This document shows, piece after piece, positions 1 to 11,075 of a stretch of DNA of 64,000 bases (within the stretch, counting starts at the first letter, position 1; the number at the start of each line of letters is the position of its first letter). The stretch lies in assembly GCA_020746995.1 (NCBI GenBank), contig JAGPXD010000003.1, forward strand, positions 6,423,457-6,487,456. Direction: 5' to 3'. This DNA comes from Plectosphaerella cucumerina (Eukaryota; Ascomycota; Sordariomycetes; Glomerellales; Plectosphaerellaceae). The translations under genes and the position numbers were made by a program. The notes beneath the pieces were generated by a model. The model was not told the DNA's origin, searched no databases, and saw only the letters and a list, made by a program, of their open reading frames with translations.

Positions 1-193
1 TCCTCCTGCATTCCGCAAGCTGCGTCATGAGTCTGGCTCTTGGGGCGCTCTTCTCCTTCTCTAGCCTTTCGGCCCTCTTGAGTATTTCATCTTGCCCTCG
101 TGCGATTTTAGCTTGAAGTCTCTCGGCCATTTTCTCGACCTTGCTTTGACCTTTCCCTGTGGACGTGTCATCGTCGAGCGGAGAGCTGTTCAT
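1..193 (-). CDS. N-terminal part of a charged coiled-coil protein, cut by the window edge
   Basis: Reading leftward from the ATG at 193-191, an open frame of 64 codons runs off the window edge without a stop. The visible protein starts MNSSPLDDDTSTGKGQSK and then becomes a highly charged helix rich in Glu, Lys, Arg and Ala (from about residue 20), typical of a coiled coil. No domain can be recognised because only the N-terminus is present. The coding look (no stop, balanced codons, amphipathic helix) supports a real gene. Its promoter should lie in roughly 194-630. Confidence 0.55.
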   Translation of the reverse strand, partial: MNSSPLDDDTSTGKGQSKVEKMAERLQAKIARGQDEILKRAERLEKEKSAPRARLMTQLAECRR

Positions 194-632
194 TGAGGAC
201 GCAGTGGTTCAAGGCGGGCGCTGTGGTTGTGGGTTCTGAGGGGTGTGTGGTGACTGATCGTGGCCGACCGACGTTTGCCAATGACGTGGATTAAATCACA
301 AGAGCCTGCCAGTGAGGAGTGTGGGCTACACTACCACGCACTGTATCTGGATGCTGGTATGGACCGTCCGGCCACTAACTGATGAACCCTCCAGAGGACG
401 CGACCCACTGTTCTCCCTGCTCTATCTCCACTGCGTGAGAAGAGGCCCCGCCCTCTGTCGCCCTGGCAGCCTCTTGATCTTCACACTCGTAGCTGTCGCA
501 AGCACAAGAGATTCATTATTACAAAGGAATACATTAACGTCATGTCGAAACCTTACGCAACCTCGAAAACAGCATCAAGGGCAGCCGTTCATTGATGCCC
601 ACCATCTTTTCCCATCCTTGGCGTTGTCCTGC

Positions 633-1028
633 CTACTGCGGTGTCAACGAGGTAAAATGGGGACAAGTGGCTAGGGAAAGGATAACAAACCTCCGCTTCT
701 GGACGAACCCATGCGTCGCGACGAACCTCTTCCTCGCGGCGAACCTCTGCTTCGGGGAGAGCCTCTGCTTTGCACTCCGAACCTTGACACCAAACGCTCT
801 CAGAGCATTTAAGTAAGTTGCTTTGTCAAAAGAGACACGTTCGTAGTCGCCTCCAGGTCCATAGTCTTCCAATATGAGCTGTGCGTCGTCTTCTGGATCG
901 TCGACGATGATGCCGTCTCCCGGTTCGAGGACTCGAGACTTCAACTTTTTGAGCTTCCATTGTGGATCAGCGTACCGATTGATCGCTTCGAACTCGTATT
1001 CTCCAAATTCAAGCTGCATTTTGCGCAC
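633..1028 (-). CDS. Hypothetical 131-aa acidic/basic protein
   Basis: Open frame from the ATG at 1028. The N-terminal two thirds (MRKMQLEFGEYEFEAINRYA...) has a globular composition with an acidic stretch (DDPEDDAQLILEDYG, about residues 43-57). The last third is basic with repeated Arg-Phe pairs. I recognise no family. The gene is divergent from the five-exon gene starting at 1283, so the roughly 250 bases between may be a shared promoter. The basic tail could be read-through past an unrecognised intron, so the C-terminus is uncertain. Confidence 0.4.
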   Translation of the reverse strand: MRKMQLEFGEYEFEAINRYADPQWKLKKLKSRVLEPGDGIIVDDPEDDAQLILEDYGPGGDYERVSFDKATYLNALRAFGVKVRSAKQRLSPKQRFAARKRFVATHGFVQKRRFVILSLATCPHFTSLTPQ

Positions 1029-1282
1029 GAATGCCGATGCTTAGGCAACGGTTCGCAAGACACAGGCGAATCCGGGGTGCTTATACCCTTGTCCGCCCAG
1101 CTGCTTCATGGGGGGATGGGCCCATAAATATTTCGTCGTTTTCAAATTTACTAAATAATAATGGGGCACCAGATCGCACTGGCATTTCGCCTCTCTATGA
1201 TGCCAGAGGCAGCTGAGCTCTTGTCCCCCTTGCATCTGCATTTTAGGGTGACGCCTACTTTGTTGAACTTTTGACCTCAATT

Positions 1283-3052
1283 ATGGCGTGCACGCAGTCT
1301 CATATGATTCGAAGGGGAGCCTTTCTCGAGGTCAGTAAATCTCCAGCTATCCCTCACAAGCTTACTGACTAAACAGCTCGGCTCCCATGAAGGGAGCGCT
1401 GCCGATGACTCGAGTGATTCTGGCTGGACCACGGTGTCTCGAGAGTCTCTCTCCGATGACTTGTCGGCTGGAGCCGACAAGTACCTGGACGATACAACTG
1501 CGACAGGGTGGGCAGATGCCAATGACTCTGCTTCACCGTCCGTCTCAGGGGCCCATGACACACCGATGGACTCCCTCTTCAACACAAATGACGGAACCAC
1601 CTCCCCTGACGAAGGAAGCCTGCCAGATACAGAGCCATCCGAGACATCTTTCCCGACTTCAAGCCAGGATCCTCTGTCCAGCGTAACATTCAAGGAAGAC
1701 GCCAGGAGGGACATCTCCACGTGGGCACTGGGCTGTCTTCCTGCTGGCCCTATCGATGGTGATACCTGGTCTCCGGTATATAATCCAACTGCTCGTTCGG
1801 GTTAAAATCTAACATGCGTATTGTGTAGCTCTCCCTCTCAATGACTCTCTCTTCCACTCTCTCTGGCACGCGAGACTCGGGAAGCTACTCACCGTAAGTT
1901 AAGCGGGCCGTGTTTTGTGTTCACCAGCTGATTTTGTGTACGCTCTAGATTATTTGTGGAATCAAACTACCAAGCTTCGACCGTGCCTCCTTTCACTATG
2001 GTAGACAAGCTTTGCATTCGCAACCCTCAGCCGTACCTTGAGGAGCAGGCTGCCGAAAATTTCCGTCGATTGAGGATCAATGGGGAGATCATACTCTCCA
2101 AGGTGCCTTTGGCAAAAGTTGCGACATTGGCGGCAACGCTAGCAAAAGTCGGCTTCTCGCAGGTGAACTCAGGCCAAGACCCTATGGGGCAATGGGGAGT
2201 TTCCGGGTTGAAGCCAAACCGGCCGACACCGACATGCACTGAGAGGACGCATCATGGGCATGCAGCAGCGTCGATTGTTGCACAGGAGCGTTTTCTCCAA
2301 CAGGTCCTTCAAGAGTCCCAACACGACGCCAACCGGTTGCCTGAGCTTCGAAAGACCCTCACGAACTACCCGGACCTTCGACTTCGTTTCGAAGCGCACC
2401 GTTTCCAATCGATTCTAAAGGCAAGTAACATGGCCTTGCATCTGAGTCTGACTCTAACTTTGTTCAGGCGGCCAGCGTCGATATCAAAGCAACGTTCCGT
2501 CGATACCTCAGGCAGTTCGCAATGTCTATGGACGAGGGGAACGGGCTAGAGACTCCGTCAGAGCTCATTTGGCTTCTCAACGAATACCCGCCGCCACGTA
2601 ATTGCCCCGAAACACTAACCTATGTCGCCTTCGGTGGTCTTCTCCTCGAGTTAGCTGGCGGCGAATCGCTTGACCTCCCGTGCGAGGGAGTCACGTCTGA
2701 TGACATCGACACCTGGCGTGCATGGTGCCAGAAGATCAGTGAGCCTCACGATTTGTGTCGACTTGTGATCGAACCGAGTCACACGTGGCACACCCTGTGC
2801 GTCTCGAAGCAGGACTTCAGTAACGGGCTCTGGGCAACCATACTCCTCTCTGAGGGAGCCAAGGCGTTAGAGGCATCCCTCCTCCCTAACCATCGTCTCA
2901 TTCTGGTCTGTGAGACCGTTCTCGCCTGGCTCCGGGAGTTGTTGGCTGATGCTGGGGAGAAAGAGTGTTGGAGGGAGTTTGATACCGGAATCGGTGCTGT
3001 TGTGTTTCGATCGATGGTGGATGGCCAGGGCCCAGGCAAGAGATCTAAGTAG
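1283..3052 (+). CDS. Five-exon hypothetical protein, 522 aa
   Basis: Model built from splice signals: exons 1283-1330, 1377-1775, 1829-1893, 1949-2420 and 2468-3052. The frames close exactly (523 codons including TAG). Intron 1 has GTCAGT and CTGACTAAACAG. Intron 2 has GTATAT with CTAAC. Intron 3 has GTAAGT. Intron 4 uses a GC donor (GCAAGT) with CTAAC and TTCAG. The N-terminal 150 residues are Ser/Thr/Asp/Pro-rich and probably disordered. From about residue 175 on the protein is globular, with a Trp-rich C-terminal part (WRAWCQKISEPHDLC, CWREFDTGIGAVVF). I recognise no family and see no signal peptide or membrane segment. The coherent five-exon structure makes a real gene likely; the function is unknown. 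Confidence 0.65.
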
Positions 3053-4205
3053 TAAATCCCAGCAGTATTCATGACGACACTGACCAAGTGCGGGCAGCAC
3101 CGAGCTCCGAAAATGGATGTCTTCCCCGCTGTCGCTTGATGCAAAGCGCTGCACACGAAACACATCGGAAAATCAACTGATTGTGGCTGAATGAGGAGAG
3201 CTAAAGCCTGTCAAGAGACCGCACTCCATGGGACGGCCAGGGTGAACATAACGACGCCGACGTAGCCCCAGTATCCTCCACGTCATCAAGCTGTAGACAG
3301 ACCCTCACCACCTGCAAACTAGTACATTGATGCACGATTTGACTTTGGCTTGAGAAGCCATGTCACTCGAGGCCGGCATCTCAATGAATAGACAATTTCC
3401 ATCTCCATCATCCATCTAGGCTTCTCCACTTGCTTGGCTCCAGTACGTCGTCAATGTCTGAGATTTCTCCTTCTCCGTCATCTGAGGTGTCCTGTTCTAG
3501 GTCAGCATACATGTTTCTGCCCTATCTACCGACTGAGCCTACTAACAGGCTTGGATGCAGGAGGGAAGAGAGTCGGCTTTGATTGAGGCAGCATGATGGT
3601 CGAGGGGTAGTCAAGTCAAGAGGATGCTTTCTGTCCGATGAGGCGAGCAGGTTGGGTTGCCATGAGGGGAAACTGAAGCCTCTTTATACATACTGGATCA
3701 TATCACTTCTTATGGAGTGCGGTGCCTGCCTTCAAGGTCAAGCTTGCAGGTTCCCCTGGCCGCCTTGGTGACGGCCCTTACAGACAGCATGATTCTGAAG
3801 CCACCAGGCCACGTTACAGACCAGCTCTAGTAGTCCTTCGGCCGCCTCTAGCACGCTCAGATGCGTCGATTGCCTCGATATTTGAACAGGGGCTGTTTGC
3901 TATATGCAGGCCCTAACAATGGGCCGAGAAGACTATTAAACAGCCTTTTTCTTGTCGCCATGCTCGTGACTTTATCTATCCGCTTCTTCTGAAGAGACGT
4001 TCTACCAGAGTGGTAATTTTTCAGCGCGAGGCAGAACGTCCAAGATTTTACAAGCTGTTAGTCGGCTCCTTTGAGACGATATCAATGGATTTATCTGGAG
4101 CGTCGCAGAGTTCATGGGGGATCAGTTTGGTGTGTTGATATGTTGCCCCGTCCAGATTGACTCTCGCCTGCACATCACATCAACTCTCATCCTGCCAACT
4201 ATCGC
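3053..4205. other. Intergenic stretch, no supported gene
   Basis: About 1.15 kb with only short, composition-poor open frames on both strands. No convincing coding sequence, RNA gene or transposon signature was seen. It ends in an 18-bp minisatellite. Confidence 0.5.
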
Positions 4206-4206
4206 C

Positions 4207-4392
4207 TCGCTAACTCTCGCCTAAAAATCAACTCTCACCTGCACATCAACTCTCGCCTGCACTCTCGCCTGCACGTCCACTCTCGCCTGCACGTCCACTC
4301 TCGCCTGCACGTCCACTCTCGCCTGCACGTCCACTCTCGCCTGCACGTCCACTCTCGCCTGCACGTCCACTCTCGCCATCTCTCGCCTCGTC
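4207..4392. repeat. 18-bp minisatellite (ACTCTCGCCTGCACGTCC)n
   Basis: About six near-perfect tandem copies of an 18-base unit, flanked by decayed copies (CACATCAACTCTCGCCTG, GCCATCTCTCGCCTCGTC). Because the unit is a multiple of three, it produces artificial repeat ORFs (VDVQAR and GESGRA repeats) on the minus strand. No gene is called on them. Confidence 0.85.
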
Positions 4393-4557
4393 ATCTCTCG
4401 CCTTAACAACCCTCTCCCCCGCACCACCCCACCTGCCCTTTGTGTTTTTTCTGAATTCCTGCCCGACAGGATGACTCAACGCACTGCTTGTGCTACAATC
4501 CACATCACGTGCTAGGCAGTCACATGGGGCCAAATCATAATTCCGTAGCCGTTCACG

Positions 4558-5034
4558 ATGCCCAACTGCCATGCTCGCAACCCAACGTCACGTCGTCGAC
4601 AACTACATAATCTGGCACTTAAGCACTCCGATCAATACAGCTGCGCCCTGGAAAAGAACTCCGAAAGCACCTTTGAAGCAGTGAACCGTGAAGGGCTCCC
4701 AGGCACGATAGCTAGGCCCAGTGGCGCGGTGCAGTCTTTCCAATGGTACGTTTCCTGATTGACCAGCATGACACCACTAACGTACGGTCTTATTCAGGAT
4801 TTCGACCCGAAACCACTCGATCCCGAACAAGACTTCAACGGATCCAAGTCGACGCCTGACTTGGTCTATGGTGATGGCGGTTGGGTATATTGGAGAAACT
4901 GCGCATCAGTCACCCTCGCCAGGGCCGACGAGAACAAAGGCGAGAGAATACATAAAGAGAGCGGGAAGGCACGTCTTGCAAAAGGTCTGAAACTGATATT
5001 CATCGGAGACGGTGGCCAATTCAAACAAGATTGA
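4558..5034 (+). CDS. Possible small gene with one intron, uncertain
   Basis: An ATG at 4558 opens a frame of about 63 codons to a likely donor at 4746 (GTACGT), with a branch site CACTAAC and an acceptor TATTCAG ending at 4797. Downstream the best-looking frame contains TPDLVYGDGG. This faintly recalls the PDxxYGDGDG loop of lecithin:cholesterol acyltransferase-like enzymes. However, the splice as drawn enters a different frame, which stops near 4990. Either the model is wrong or this is a relic. The end converges with the minus-strand gene ending at 5021. Confidence 0.3.
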
Positions 5035-6108
5035 CCGTGCTGTTTATGTTCCACGGGGCATAGAGTTTTTCTTTGATAGCCACTCCTTCTCTGAAACCCA
5101 AGTTGAGACTTAGAATACCATCCTGGCGAGCATCGCCAGTCCAGATGAGACTAACGCATGAGGTGTACTGGGAGCTTTGTGTCTTGAGCTCATATTCGCG
5201 TAATGGACTCCTTGCAAGCGCAATGCTTGTGGTTTCTCCCAGCAACTCCAGAAGAGCTGCCCATGATGCGCCTTGCACGCTGAGGTCGGTGTTGGGGCGT
5301 AGTCTAGACCTGCCAACAAGAGCATACCGCATATCTCCATCAGTTTCGAGATGCAGCCCAAACAACTTCATAGCAATGAACTCGAGTTTGTTTGGGAGGA
5401 TTGCCAAACTCATGAGGCAATGGATGCCTCCCCCTTGATCGTACGGGAAAGTCATCGTTACTGAAGCTCCCATTTCCGTTGTTCTGATGGCGGTGCACAG
5501 ATATGTAGGGAACACCAACTCGATTCCTGTCGCATTTCCTAGATGTTGCTCGTCGGTAACGGTGGCAGGCTGTTCGCCATTCGTGGCAGAGCGAAGGTTG
5601 TCAGGGGATCTGGGAGGGTCGAGATCAACCTCTGGCTCTGGCTCCTCAACAGATGGCATTGGAGTCGATGATGGTGTTTGCCTCTCAATCTGAGCTGAGG
5701 TAGTAAAGTAAGCAGATGGTCTCCGAAGGCGTAGAGATGCTAGAACTCACAACGAATCTTCGTCACGGCAGCAGCAAAGGTAGGGTGAGGTACAGTTTTG
5801 GCCAGCTCATTGGCGATAGCCACGCGAGACGGGATGGGTAATCGATGGACAGCCTCGATGTCCGCCTGGTCATCTGTCCTCCCCACGTAATGTGTACGCA
5901 AGTCAAGCTCGGTGAGGAAATAAGACAACCAAGCCTGAAAGCCCGCTTCGCAGAATATCCTCTCTGTTGCGTTCTTGGGGCGGGTTTTCGCGACCTTCCA
6001 CGCTTGTTTTGCGCCGTTCGGGGCCTTCTTCCGCGACCACTCCTTCGTGATGTGTCGTTGGAAGATGGCTGCAAAGTCCCGGTCGCGTATCGGGGTCTCG
6101 GGTGCCAT
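5021..6108 (-). CDS. Two-exon hypothetical protein, 343 aa
   Basis: Exon 1 6108-5751 and exon 2 5694-5021 are joined across a 56-base intron (GTGAGT donor, CTTACT branch region, CTCAG acceptor). The frames close to 344 codons. The start is the ATG for MAPETPIRDRDFAAIFQRH; the open frame further upstream lacks an ATG. The first 115 residues are a compact helical domain rich in Trp and Lys. A proline/glutamate linker follows (EEPEPEVDLDPPRSPDN), then a mixed alpha/beta C-terminal domain of about 180 residues. A second AG five bases downstream of the acceptor would shift the frame. No family is recognised. It lies between a purine-rich repeat and a convergent uncertain gene. Confidence 0.55.
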
Positions 6109-6169
6109 AGCAACCAAGGGACGAACAAGAATGGGGCAGGGAGACAAGGCGGAAAAGAGGGGAATGGAA

Positions 6170-6310
6170 GAGTAGGAGATAAAGGGAAAAGTTGGGAGGT
6201 GGAAGGGAAGAGTTGGGAGGTGGAAGGGAAGAGTTGGGAAGCAGGAGGGAAGAGTGAGAGAGAGGGGAAAGGGAAGAGTTTGAAAGCGGGGAAGGGTAAG
6301 AAGAGTTCAT
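6170..6310. repeat. Polypurine tract with about 20-bp tandem units
   Basis: The plus strand is almost pure A/G. It has three tandem copies of GGAAGAGTTGGGAGGTGGAA at 6188-6250 and degenerate units after them. The tract lies immediately upstream of the minus-strand gene starting at 6108, so it falls in its promoter or 5' leader. Confidence 0.75.
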
Positions 6311-6377
6311 CAGGCGGGGAGGGCGGGGCCACGTATGCCGAGGGTACGTGACAGGTTTAGATCCACGCTAGTCTTAA

Positions 6378-6794
6378 TTAGGGAAGCTCATGACATGCCT
6401 TGCCAGGGCGCCTTGACAACACCATGCGCTTCTGGGATTTCTCACACGGTGTCACTGTGGACCCTCGTTGGGTTCGTGTACATACGATGTTGGAAGGCTT
6501 GACCACCAGAACACGCTTTGACGACTGCAAGGAGGCGATGGAGACGATCGAGCGTAGCGACGAGGCCAAAGGGCACCCGCGCGCAGCTTCGAATTGATAT
6601 ATTTGTTTAAGTAATGACTGTGGCAGGCGGCCTCTAACTTCCGTGCGCTTTCCTTCAAAATCTCCGAATGACGAGGTATGATGGGCGAATGTATGCACCC
6701 ATGCTGGCAAGATTCCGAGCGGGTCCGTGGACTGGCAGAAAGTAACCTGGCAAGCGTGTGAAATTAGCGCTTGTCTGACAACGTCATGAGACAC
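6378..6794 (-). CDS. Uncertain hypothetical frame
   Basis: Minus-strand open frame of 138 codons overlapped by other frames. One alternative frame at 6658-6452 (ARKLEAACHSHYLNKYINS) looks at least as protein-like. A GT...AG interval near 6735-6780 could join it to the short frame at 6960-6814. No family is recognised and a correct model could not be fixed by eye. Confidence 0.2.
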   Translation of the reverse strand: MSHDVVRQALISHACQVTFCQSTDPLGILPAWVHTFAHHTSSFGDFEGKRTEVRGRLPQSLLKQIYQFEAARGCPLASSLRSIVSIASLQSSKRVLVVKPSNIVCTRTQRGSTVTPCEKSQKRMVLSRRPGKACHELP

Positions 6795-6813
6795 ATGGAG
6801 CCTACTGCTTCAG

Positions 6814-6960
6814 CTATTTCTTGTAGTAATCCGAAGATACACAGGTGGGAGATTCACAATCAATCTTCCAAACCTTTCTGACTCCATTCTCGTCGAGCTT
6901 CGAGTCGAAATCGCAGGCATCGACGACGACGGGCAGGGGTTCATAAGGGTTTGCGGCCAT
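6814..6960 (-). CDS. Short 48-aa ORF, possible small protein or first exon
   Basis: Runs from the ATG at 6960 to TAG at 6816-6814 and encodes MAANPYEPLPVVVDACDF followed by a charged tail (KLDENGVRKVWKIDCESPTC). The composition is protein-like with four cysteines in total. It could be a complete small cysteine-containing protein or the first exon of the uncertain frame to its left. It has no N-terminal hydrophobic stretch, so secretion is not supported. It is divergent from the kinase-like gene at 7270. Confidence 0.35.
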   Translation of the reverse strand: MAANPYEPLPVVVDACDFDSKLDENGVRKVWKIDCESPTCVSSDYYKK

Positions 6961-7269
6961 AGTGGGAAGTTCAGACTGAATGTCTCAGGCAGTTTAAAAC
7001 AAGGGCGAGCTGTGCTGTACCGAGATGAACACTTCGATATCGTGTAAGAGGGTGACAGATGGCAGCACCCTCTTATACTACAATCCGGGTCCTTCCCCCG
7101 TCAGGCAGTATCTCCACTATTATTTAGTAAAACTGAAATTGACGAAATATATGTGGGTCTGTTCCTTTTGAGGAGCTGAGACCCCGCGTCGCCAGACGGT
7201 GCTCACCGCCCCTCCACCTCACCACTCCATCAACAAGTCACTGCCAGCTTCCGACCAGGCCGGACCAAC

Positions 7270-8097
7270 ATGGAGCCAATCCGTTCCACACGCTTCATCA
7301 CTATAAGATCAACATACACGATTCCAGCTGGGCAAGAAGTTCAAAATTACAACTGGAAGGAGTCTGTAAGATTGAGCGTGGAGGCGTTTGAAGGCTTCAC
7401 TGGTTGGACTGGCGACCTTTCTGGGAGCTACCGGACGTGGTGGCCTCACGATGGAGACCAAGAAGATCTGTCCAGATTCGACCAGCTCATTCCACTTCTT
7501 CAACAAGTGCCGCGAGAGCAGATCTACCCCCCTTTCAGCACTCCCGACCTGACACGATTCGATCCGACACCGGGTGGCGAGAAGATATTCTTGAAAGCTC
7601 CCAGACTGATTCACTGCCGCGACGACGAAGTGGCTCGACGACTCCTCGGCGAAGCCAAGATTTGGGAGATGATTCTTCGCAACCCGCACCGCAACTTGAG
7701 CAGCTACCTCGGCTGTGTCGTGGATAAAGGTCAGATCGTACGCCTGGCTTTCAAAGCGTACAACAAGTCGCTGTCTCACTACTATCGAGAGTCGACCGAG
7801 GTGTTTTCGACGCAGCAGCGGATCGACTGTATGAACCAGGTAGAGGCCGCCGCTACACATCTACACTCCCTAGGCTATGCGCACAATGACATCAGCCCGA
7901 GAAACATCATGTTTGACGACGACGGGCACGCCATCCTCATTGACATGGACTGTTGTGCGCCATTGGGGAGTCCGATACAAAAAGGGGGCCTGACCACTGG
8001 CTGGAAGGGGCCGATGACCGAAGGACAGAAGTTCTCCACGTCATCGGCTGAGTGTGATAAGCTGGCGATTCAGGGAATCAGGGACTGTCTTTTCTGA
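7270..8097 (+). CDS. Small protein kinase-like protein, 275 aa
   Basis: A single-exon frame from the ATG at 7270. Kinase-fold landmarks appear in order: a lysine in EKIFLKAP (about residue 108), a helix-C glutamate in GEAKIWEM (about 128), a catalytic loop HNDISPRNIMF (about 204; Asp and Asn present, HND in place of HRD), and DMD (about 225) where DFG is usual. The segment after DMD is short and the C-lobe is truncated compared with canonical kinases (about 260 residues for a full domain). This is the pattern of the divergent small kinase-like proteins common in filamentous fungi. DMD retains the metal-binding Asp, so weak activity or a pseudokinase are both possible. Single-gene context, no neighbours in the same pathway. 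Confidence 0.7.
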   Translation: MEPIRSTRFITIRSTYTIPAGQEVQNYNWKESVRLSVEAFEGFTGWTGDLSGSYRTWWPHDGDQEDLSRFDQLIPLLQQVPREQIYPPFSTPDLTRFDPTPGGEKIFLKAPRLIHCRDDEVARRLLGEAKIWEMILRNPHRNLSSYLGCVVDKGQIVRLAFKAYNKSLSHYYRESTEVFSTQQRIDCMNQVEAAATHLHSLGYAHNDISPRNIMFDDDGHAILIDMDCCAPLGSPIQKGGLTTGWKGPMTEGQKFSTSSAECDKLAIQGIRDCLF

Positions 8098-10127
8098 AAG
8101 TACATTTGCGAAGGAGAGAGATGTGTAGTCGAAGCAATCGGCACCCGGAACTCATGATGCTGTGTAGTCTGTCTGTCTGTACTGTGTGACGCGCGATGGA
8201 GGAGGTGTGGTGGAAGGCAAAGTGCACGGCGATACACCTTTTCAAATCGTCACACTGCTTCACGACCACTAAACTGCTTATGGAGAAAGCCGTACCCTTG
8301 TCGTCAGGGGTATGGCGAGAGATGGTCCCCAGAGGCCCCATGTCCCTGTCAGTCACCAGCCGGGCATATATATATAGCTCCAAAATCTCTCATATCAGTC
8401 CTTGGGTTGATCTCCGCTTCATTATCTTGAAGTACTCGCTTTACTTCTCATGCCTTATGTTTCAACTTGCTGAATCTCACCACATCTTGCCACATCTCAT
8501 CACGACTTACCATGTATATCTTAGTGCAAACTACAATCAGGACGAAGGTAGGTACACCCTGAGCTTGAAGAGTGGCACTAACTGTCCAAGACCGAGGCTG
8601 CGTCGACTCTGGTTGATTATCCCTCAATCGAAGTGACCATCGAGTCGAACGGCAGAAGCCTGCGACGACGACGACAGCGAAGACGTCAACGACGACGACA
8701 GCAACAACGACAAAGACAGCGACGTCGACGGCGACGACGACAAGCGCGTTCTTTTCTGCGTTCAGGGTGATATACCTGAAGTTGTCCAGCCTTTAGCCCT
8801 CAGAGACAGAAACGGTACACGGCCAGGCGTTCTCGAGAATGTATGAGGCGGATTTGGGTCTCCTTAATATCTCTTCGGGCTGAAGAGGAGGCGAGTGTGC
8901 GAGAGCGCAGGCAGATCAGACTCGATTTGTGCTAGTTATTGCCTAAAGACCACTTCCAATCCGACTGCCGATTGTCATGGAGTCCTTGGCGTCAGCCGGC
9001 TCTCTTCATCCACTCGCCTGTCGCACATCTTCACACCAGGGATAGGGAGCCTCGCATCAATATGCCGAAGCAACGGATGTACATCAGGCCTGGGGATCTT
9101 ACAAGGCCTTCGTTTGAGCTGCGGGGCGAATGTTTTGCAGGTGCCATACATTCCCAGGGACAGGCAGTGTGCCCGTTGAGGCAATCGCCGATTGTGGCAG
9201 CTACCCGTGGGCGGGTATCAGACGGTCGGACTGTGAAGGACTAAATGAATGAACAAGCAATGTCTGCGTCGATCTAAGTGTACTCGGGGCCGTTGGCGCT
9301 GGCGCGCTGGTTGGCCTTGCTTCTTGCTGGGCTGGGAAACACCAGCGGCAATGAACCTCTGGCCCGCGGAGATGATGAGGGACTGCCGTCCCGATAGCCC
9401 GGGGCCTCTGTATTCAAAGGCCTCGTGCATCAAGCCCTGTGGTGCACCACTGCACAACAGCTGTCTGACATCGGGCACAAGCGGAGCACATTTAAAGAGT
9501 ATCCCACAAGGAGGGCGGTACGTTAGCGTGACGCGCCGTGGTCCTGCTCCCTCAATACATTGCTTGGGTGGCGGAGGCCCGTTCAGGCGAGGTAGCCAGT
9601 GACATGGGCTCGATAGGCGATGGCACGGTGTTGCGGTGGTCACCTCATCCCTGCGCGCAGCGTGGTGTCATCACTTGGATGGGACGATGGCCAGGTGCTG
9701 GCCGCCAAAAAAGATCGGCCCCGTTTGCCTCTGGGTGTGCCTGTGGGGCGTTACTCCTCCGGAGGGTGGCCCTGTCACACCTGCCCGATTGGCGGGCGCA
9801 CCGGCCTGGAACGAGATAAGACACCCACTGACACAGAATGTTGCCGTGCTGGAGGCGATAGGACTCGGGGACCTGGACCCAGCGTTCCGCTGCGCTAGTG
9901 CGTGCTGGCGTGCTGATGTGGCGGCCTGCTTGGTCCTTTTATAGACATTGCGGTCGAGTCATGACACAGATCCGACTTCCGAGTGCTTACGTGGGACCAA
10001 CGCTCAAAATTACACACAGGGCCTCTACCCAGGGTCTTGAATAGGGGCTTGGCCTGCTATGCCCGCGTTACTTGGGACCAAGACTGGGTCATTGTGAATG
10101 CTTCCCACAGAAACGTCCCGGCGTCAC
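8098..10127. other. Gene-poor 2-kb stretch
   Basis: Only short conflicting open frames occur on both strands. At 8657-8745 lies an imperfect (GAC)n-type microsatellite. Around 9280-9350 one plus-strand frame encodes a hydrophobic GAVGAGALVGLASCW run, perhaps a relic of a membrane protein, but no complete gene could be assembled. Confidence 0.4.
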
Positions 10128-10135
10128 TATTTAAG
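10128..10135 (+). promoter_or_regulatory. TATA-like box of the tetraspan gene
   Basis: TATTTAAG, 62 bases before the start codon at 10197. This is a usual core-promoter distance for an ascomycete gene with a short leader. Confidence 0.45.
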
Positions 10136-10196
10136 TCCACACGTTCCTGACAGTCCGGCTCATAAGACTACACGGTCACGCAACTTAACAAGCGCA

Positions 10197-11075
10197 ATGC
10201 TTCGAGCCGGCGTACTGAAACACACTCTCGCAGCCACCATGACGGCCTGCGTTATCTGCTGCTTCGCCCTCGCGGCCTACGCACTCTCCACCAAATACTC
10301 CAAGTTGGGTGTGGCTATCGTACAGGTATGAGCAAGCGACGATGTCCACGTATGTCATGCCACTAAACCCATCGTTCAGCTCGACCTGTCTCGTGCGCTC
10401 CAGAGCGTGCTTCCGAGGCAGTTCCCCGATGTGCCCGACATTGTTGATGCGGCCAAGTCCAGGGTGGGAGGCACCATCAACACCGCGATCCCCGAAATGG
10501 CGAGCCGAGTCCGCACCGCTGCCGACGCTGTCGCGACTCGAGTATCTGGCCTGGTCGACGCAGCAGTGCCCAAGCTGTTCTACGTCGGAACCGGGCATCT
10601 CTGTGTCGGTGACACGGCAGACAAGTCCTGCCACAGCCTGCCGCTCCGTATCTCGGACGTGATCCCATCCGCAGCGCAAGAGGTGTTGAAGAAGGCGCTT
10701 GGCGATGTCAAGTCGCTGAATGACTCGACCCTTTCTGTCATCACAGGGCCACATGTCAGAAACTGCCTCATCGCCGGCATAGTCTCCATTGCCTTCGCTT
10801 TTCTGTCGTTTATTTCCCTCCTGCACGGGTGGGGCGCGCGTCTGGTGAGCTTTCTGCCGTCAGTCAAGCTTCTTCGAGCTGTTCTTTACTTGCTGTTTGG
10901 GCTGGGATGTTGCGTGCCTTTTATGGTTGCGGTTGGATACCAGGTGACGATGCTGTCTGTCTTGCCGTCGTGGGTAGATGTGCAACAGGGGCGCGTCTTC
11001 GGACTATCCGTGGGCTGCCTCTGCTGCGGATGCGGTCTGGCACTGCTTGGAGGCATGATTCCGTTCGTTGTCTGA
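10197..11075 (+). CDS. Four-TM SUR7/PalI/claudin-like membrane protein, 274 aa
   Basis: Exons 10197-10325 and 10380-11075; the intron runs GTATGA to TTCAG and the frames close. Topology: an N-terminal membrane helix (about residues 11-31, AATMTACVICCFALAAYAL), a long soluble loop (about 45-185), then three hydrophobic helices (CLIAGIVSIAFAFLSFISLL; LLRAVLYLLFGLGCCVPFMV; LSVGCLCCGCGLALLGGMIP). The loop holds LCVGDTADKSC, a Cys-x8-Cys pair after Gly/Leu. This resembles the extracellular-loop signature of the claudin/SUR7/PalI superfamily, where the pair forms a disulfide. A plasma-membrane or eisosome role is inference. The left border of the inverted duplication (10658) cuts this gene: everything from codon 136 on is also present at 36709-37126. 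Confidence 0.6.

Noticed and set aside
4221..4572. ORFs with VDVQAR and GESGRA repeats
   Set aside because: Translation of the 18-bp minisatellite; no unique coding sequence adjoins.
4798..5034. LCAT-like acyltransferase reading of the YGDGG segment
   Set aside because: Only a short motif resembles the family, the splice frame does not fit and no Ser/Asp/His triad context is visible.
5845..6351. 168-codon plus-strand frame ending in Gly/Lys/Glu repeats
   Set aside because: Antisense to exon 1 of the 6108-5021 gene and runs into the polypurine tract.
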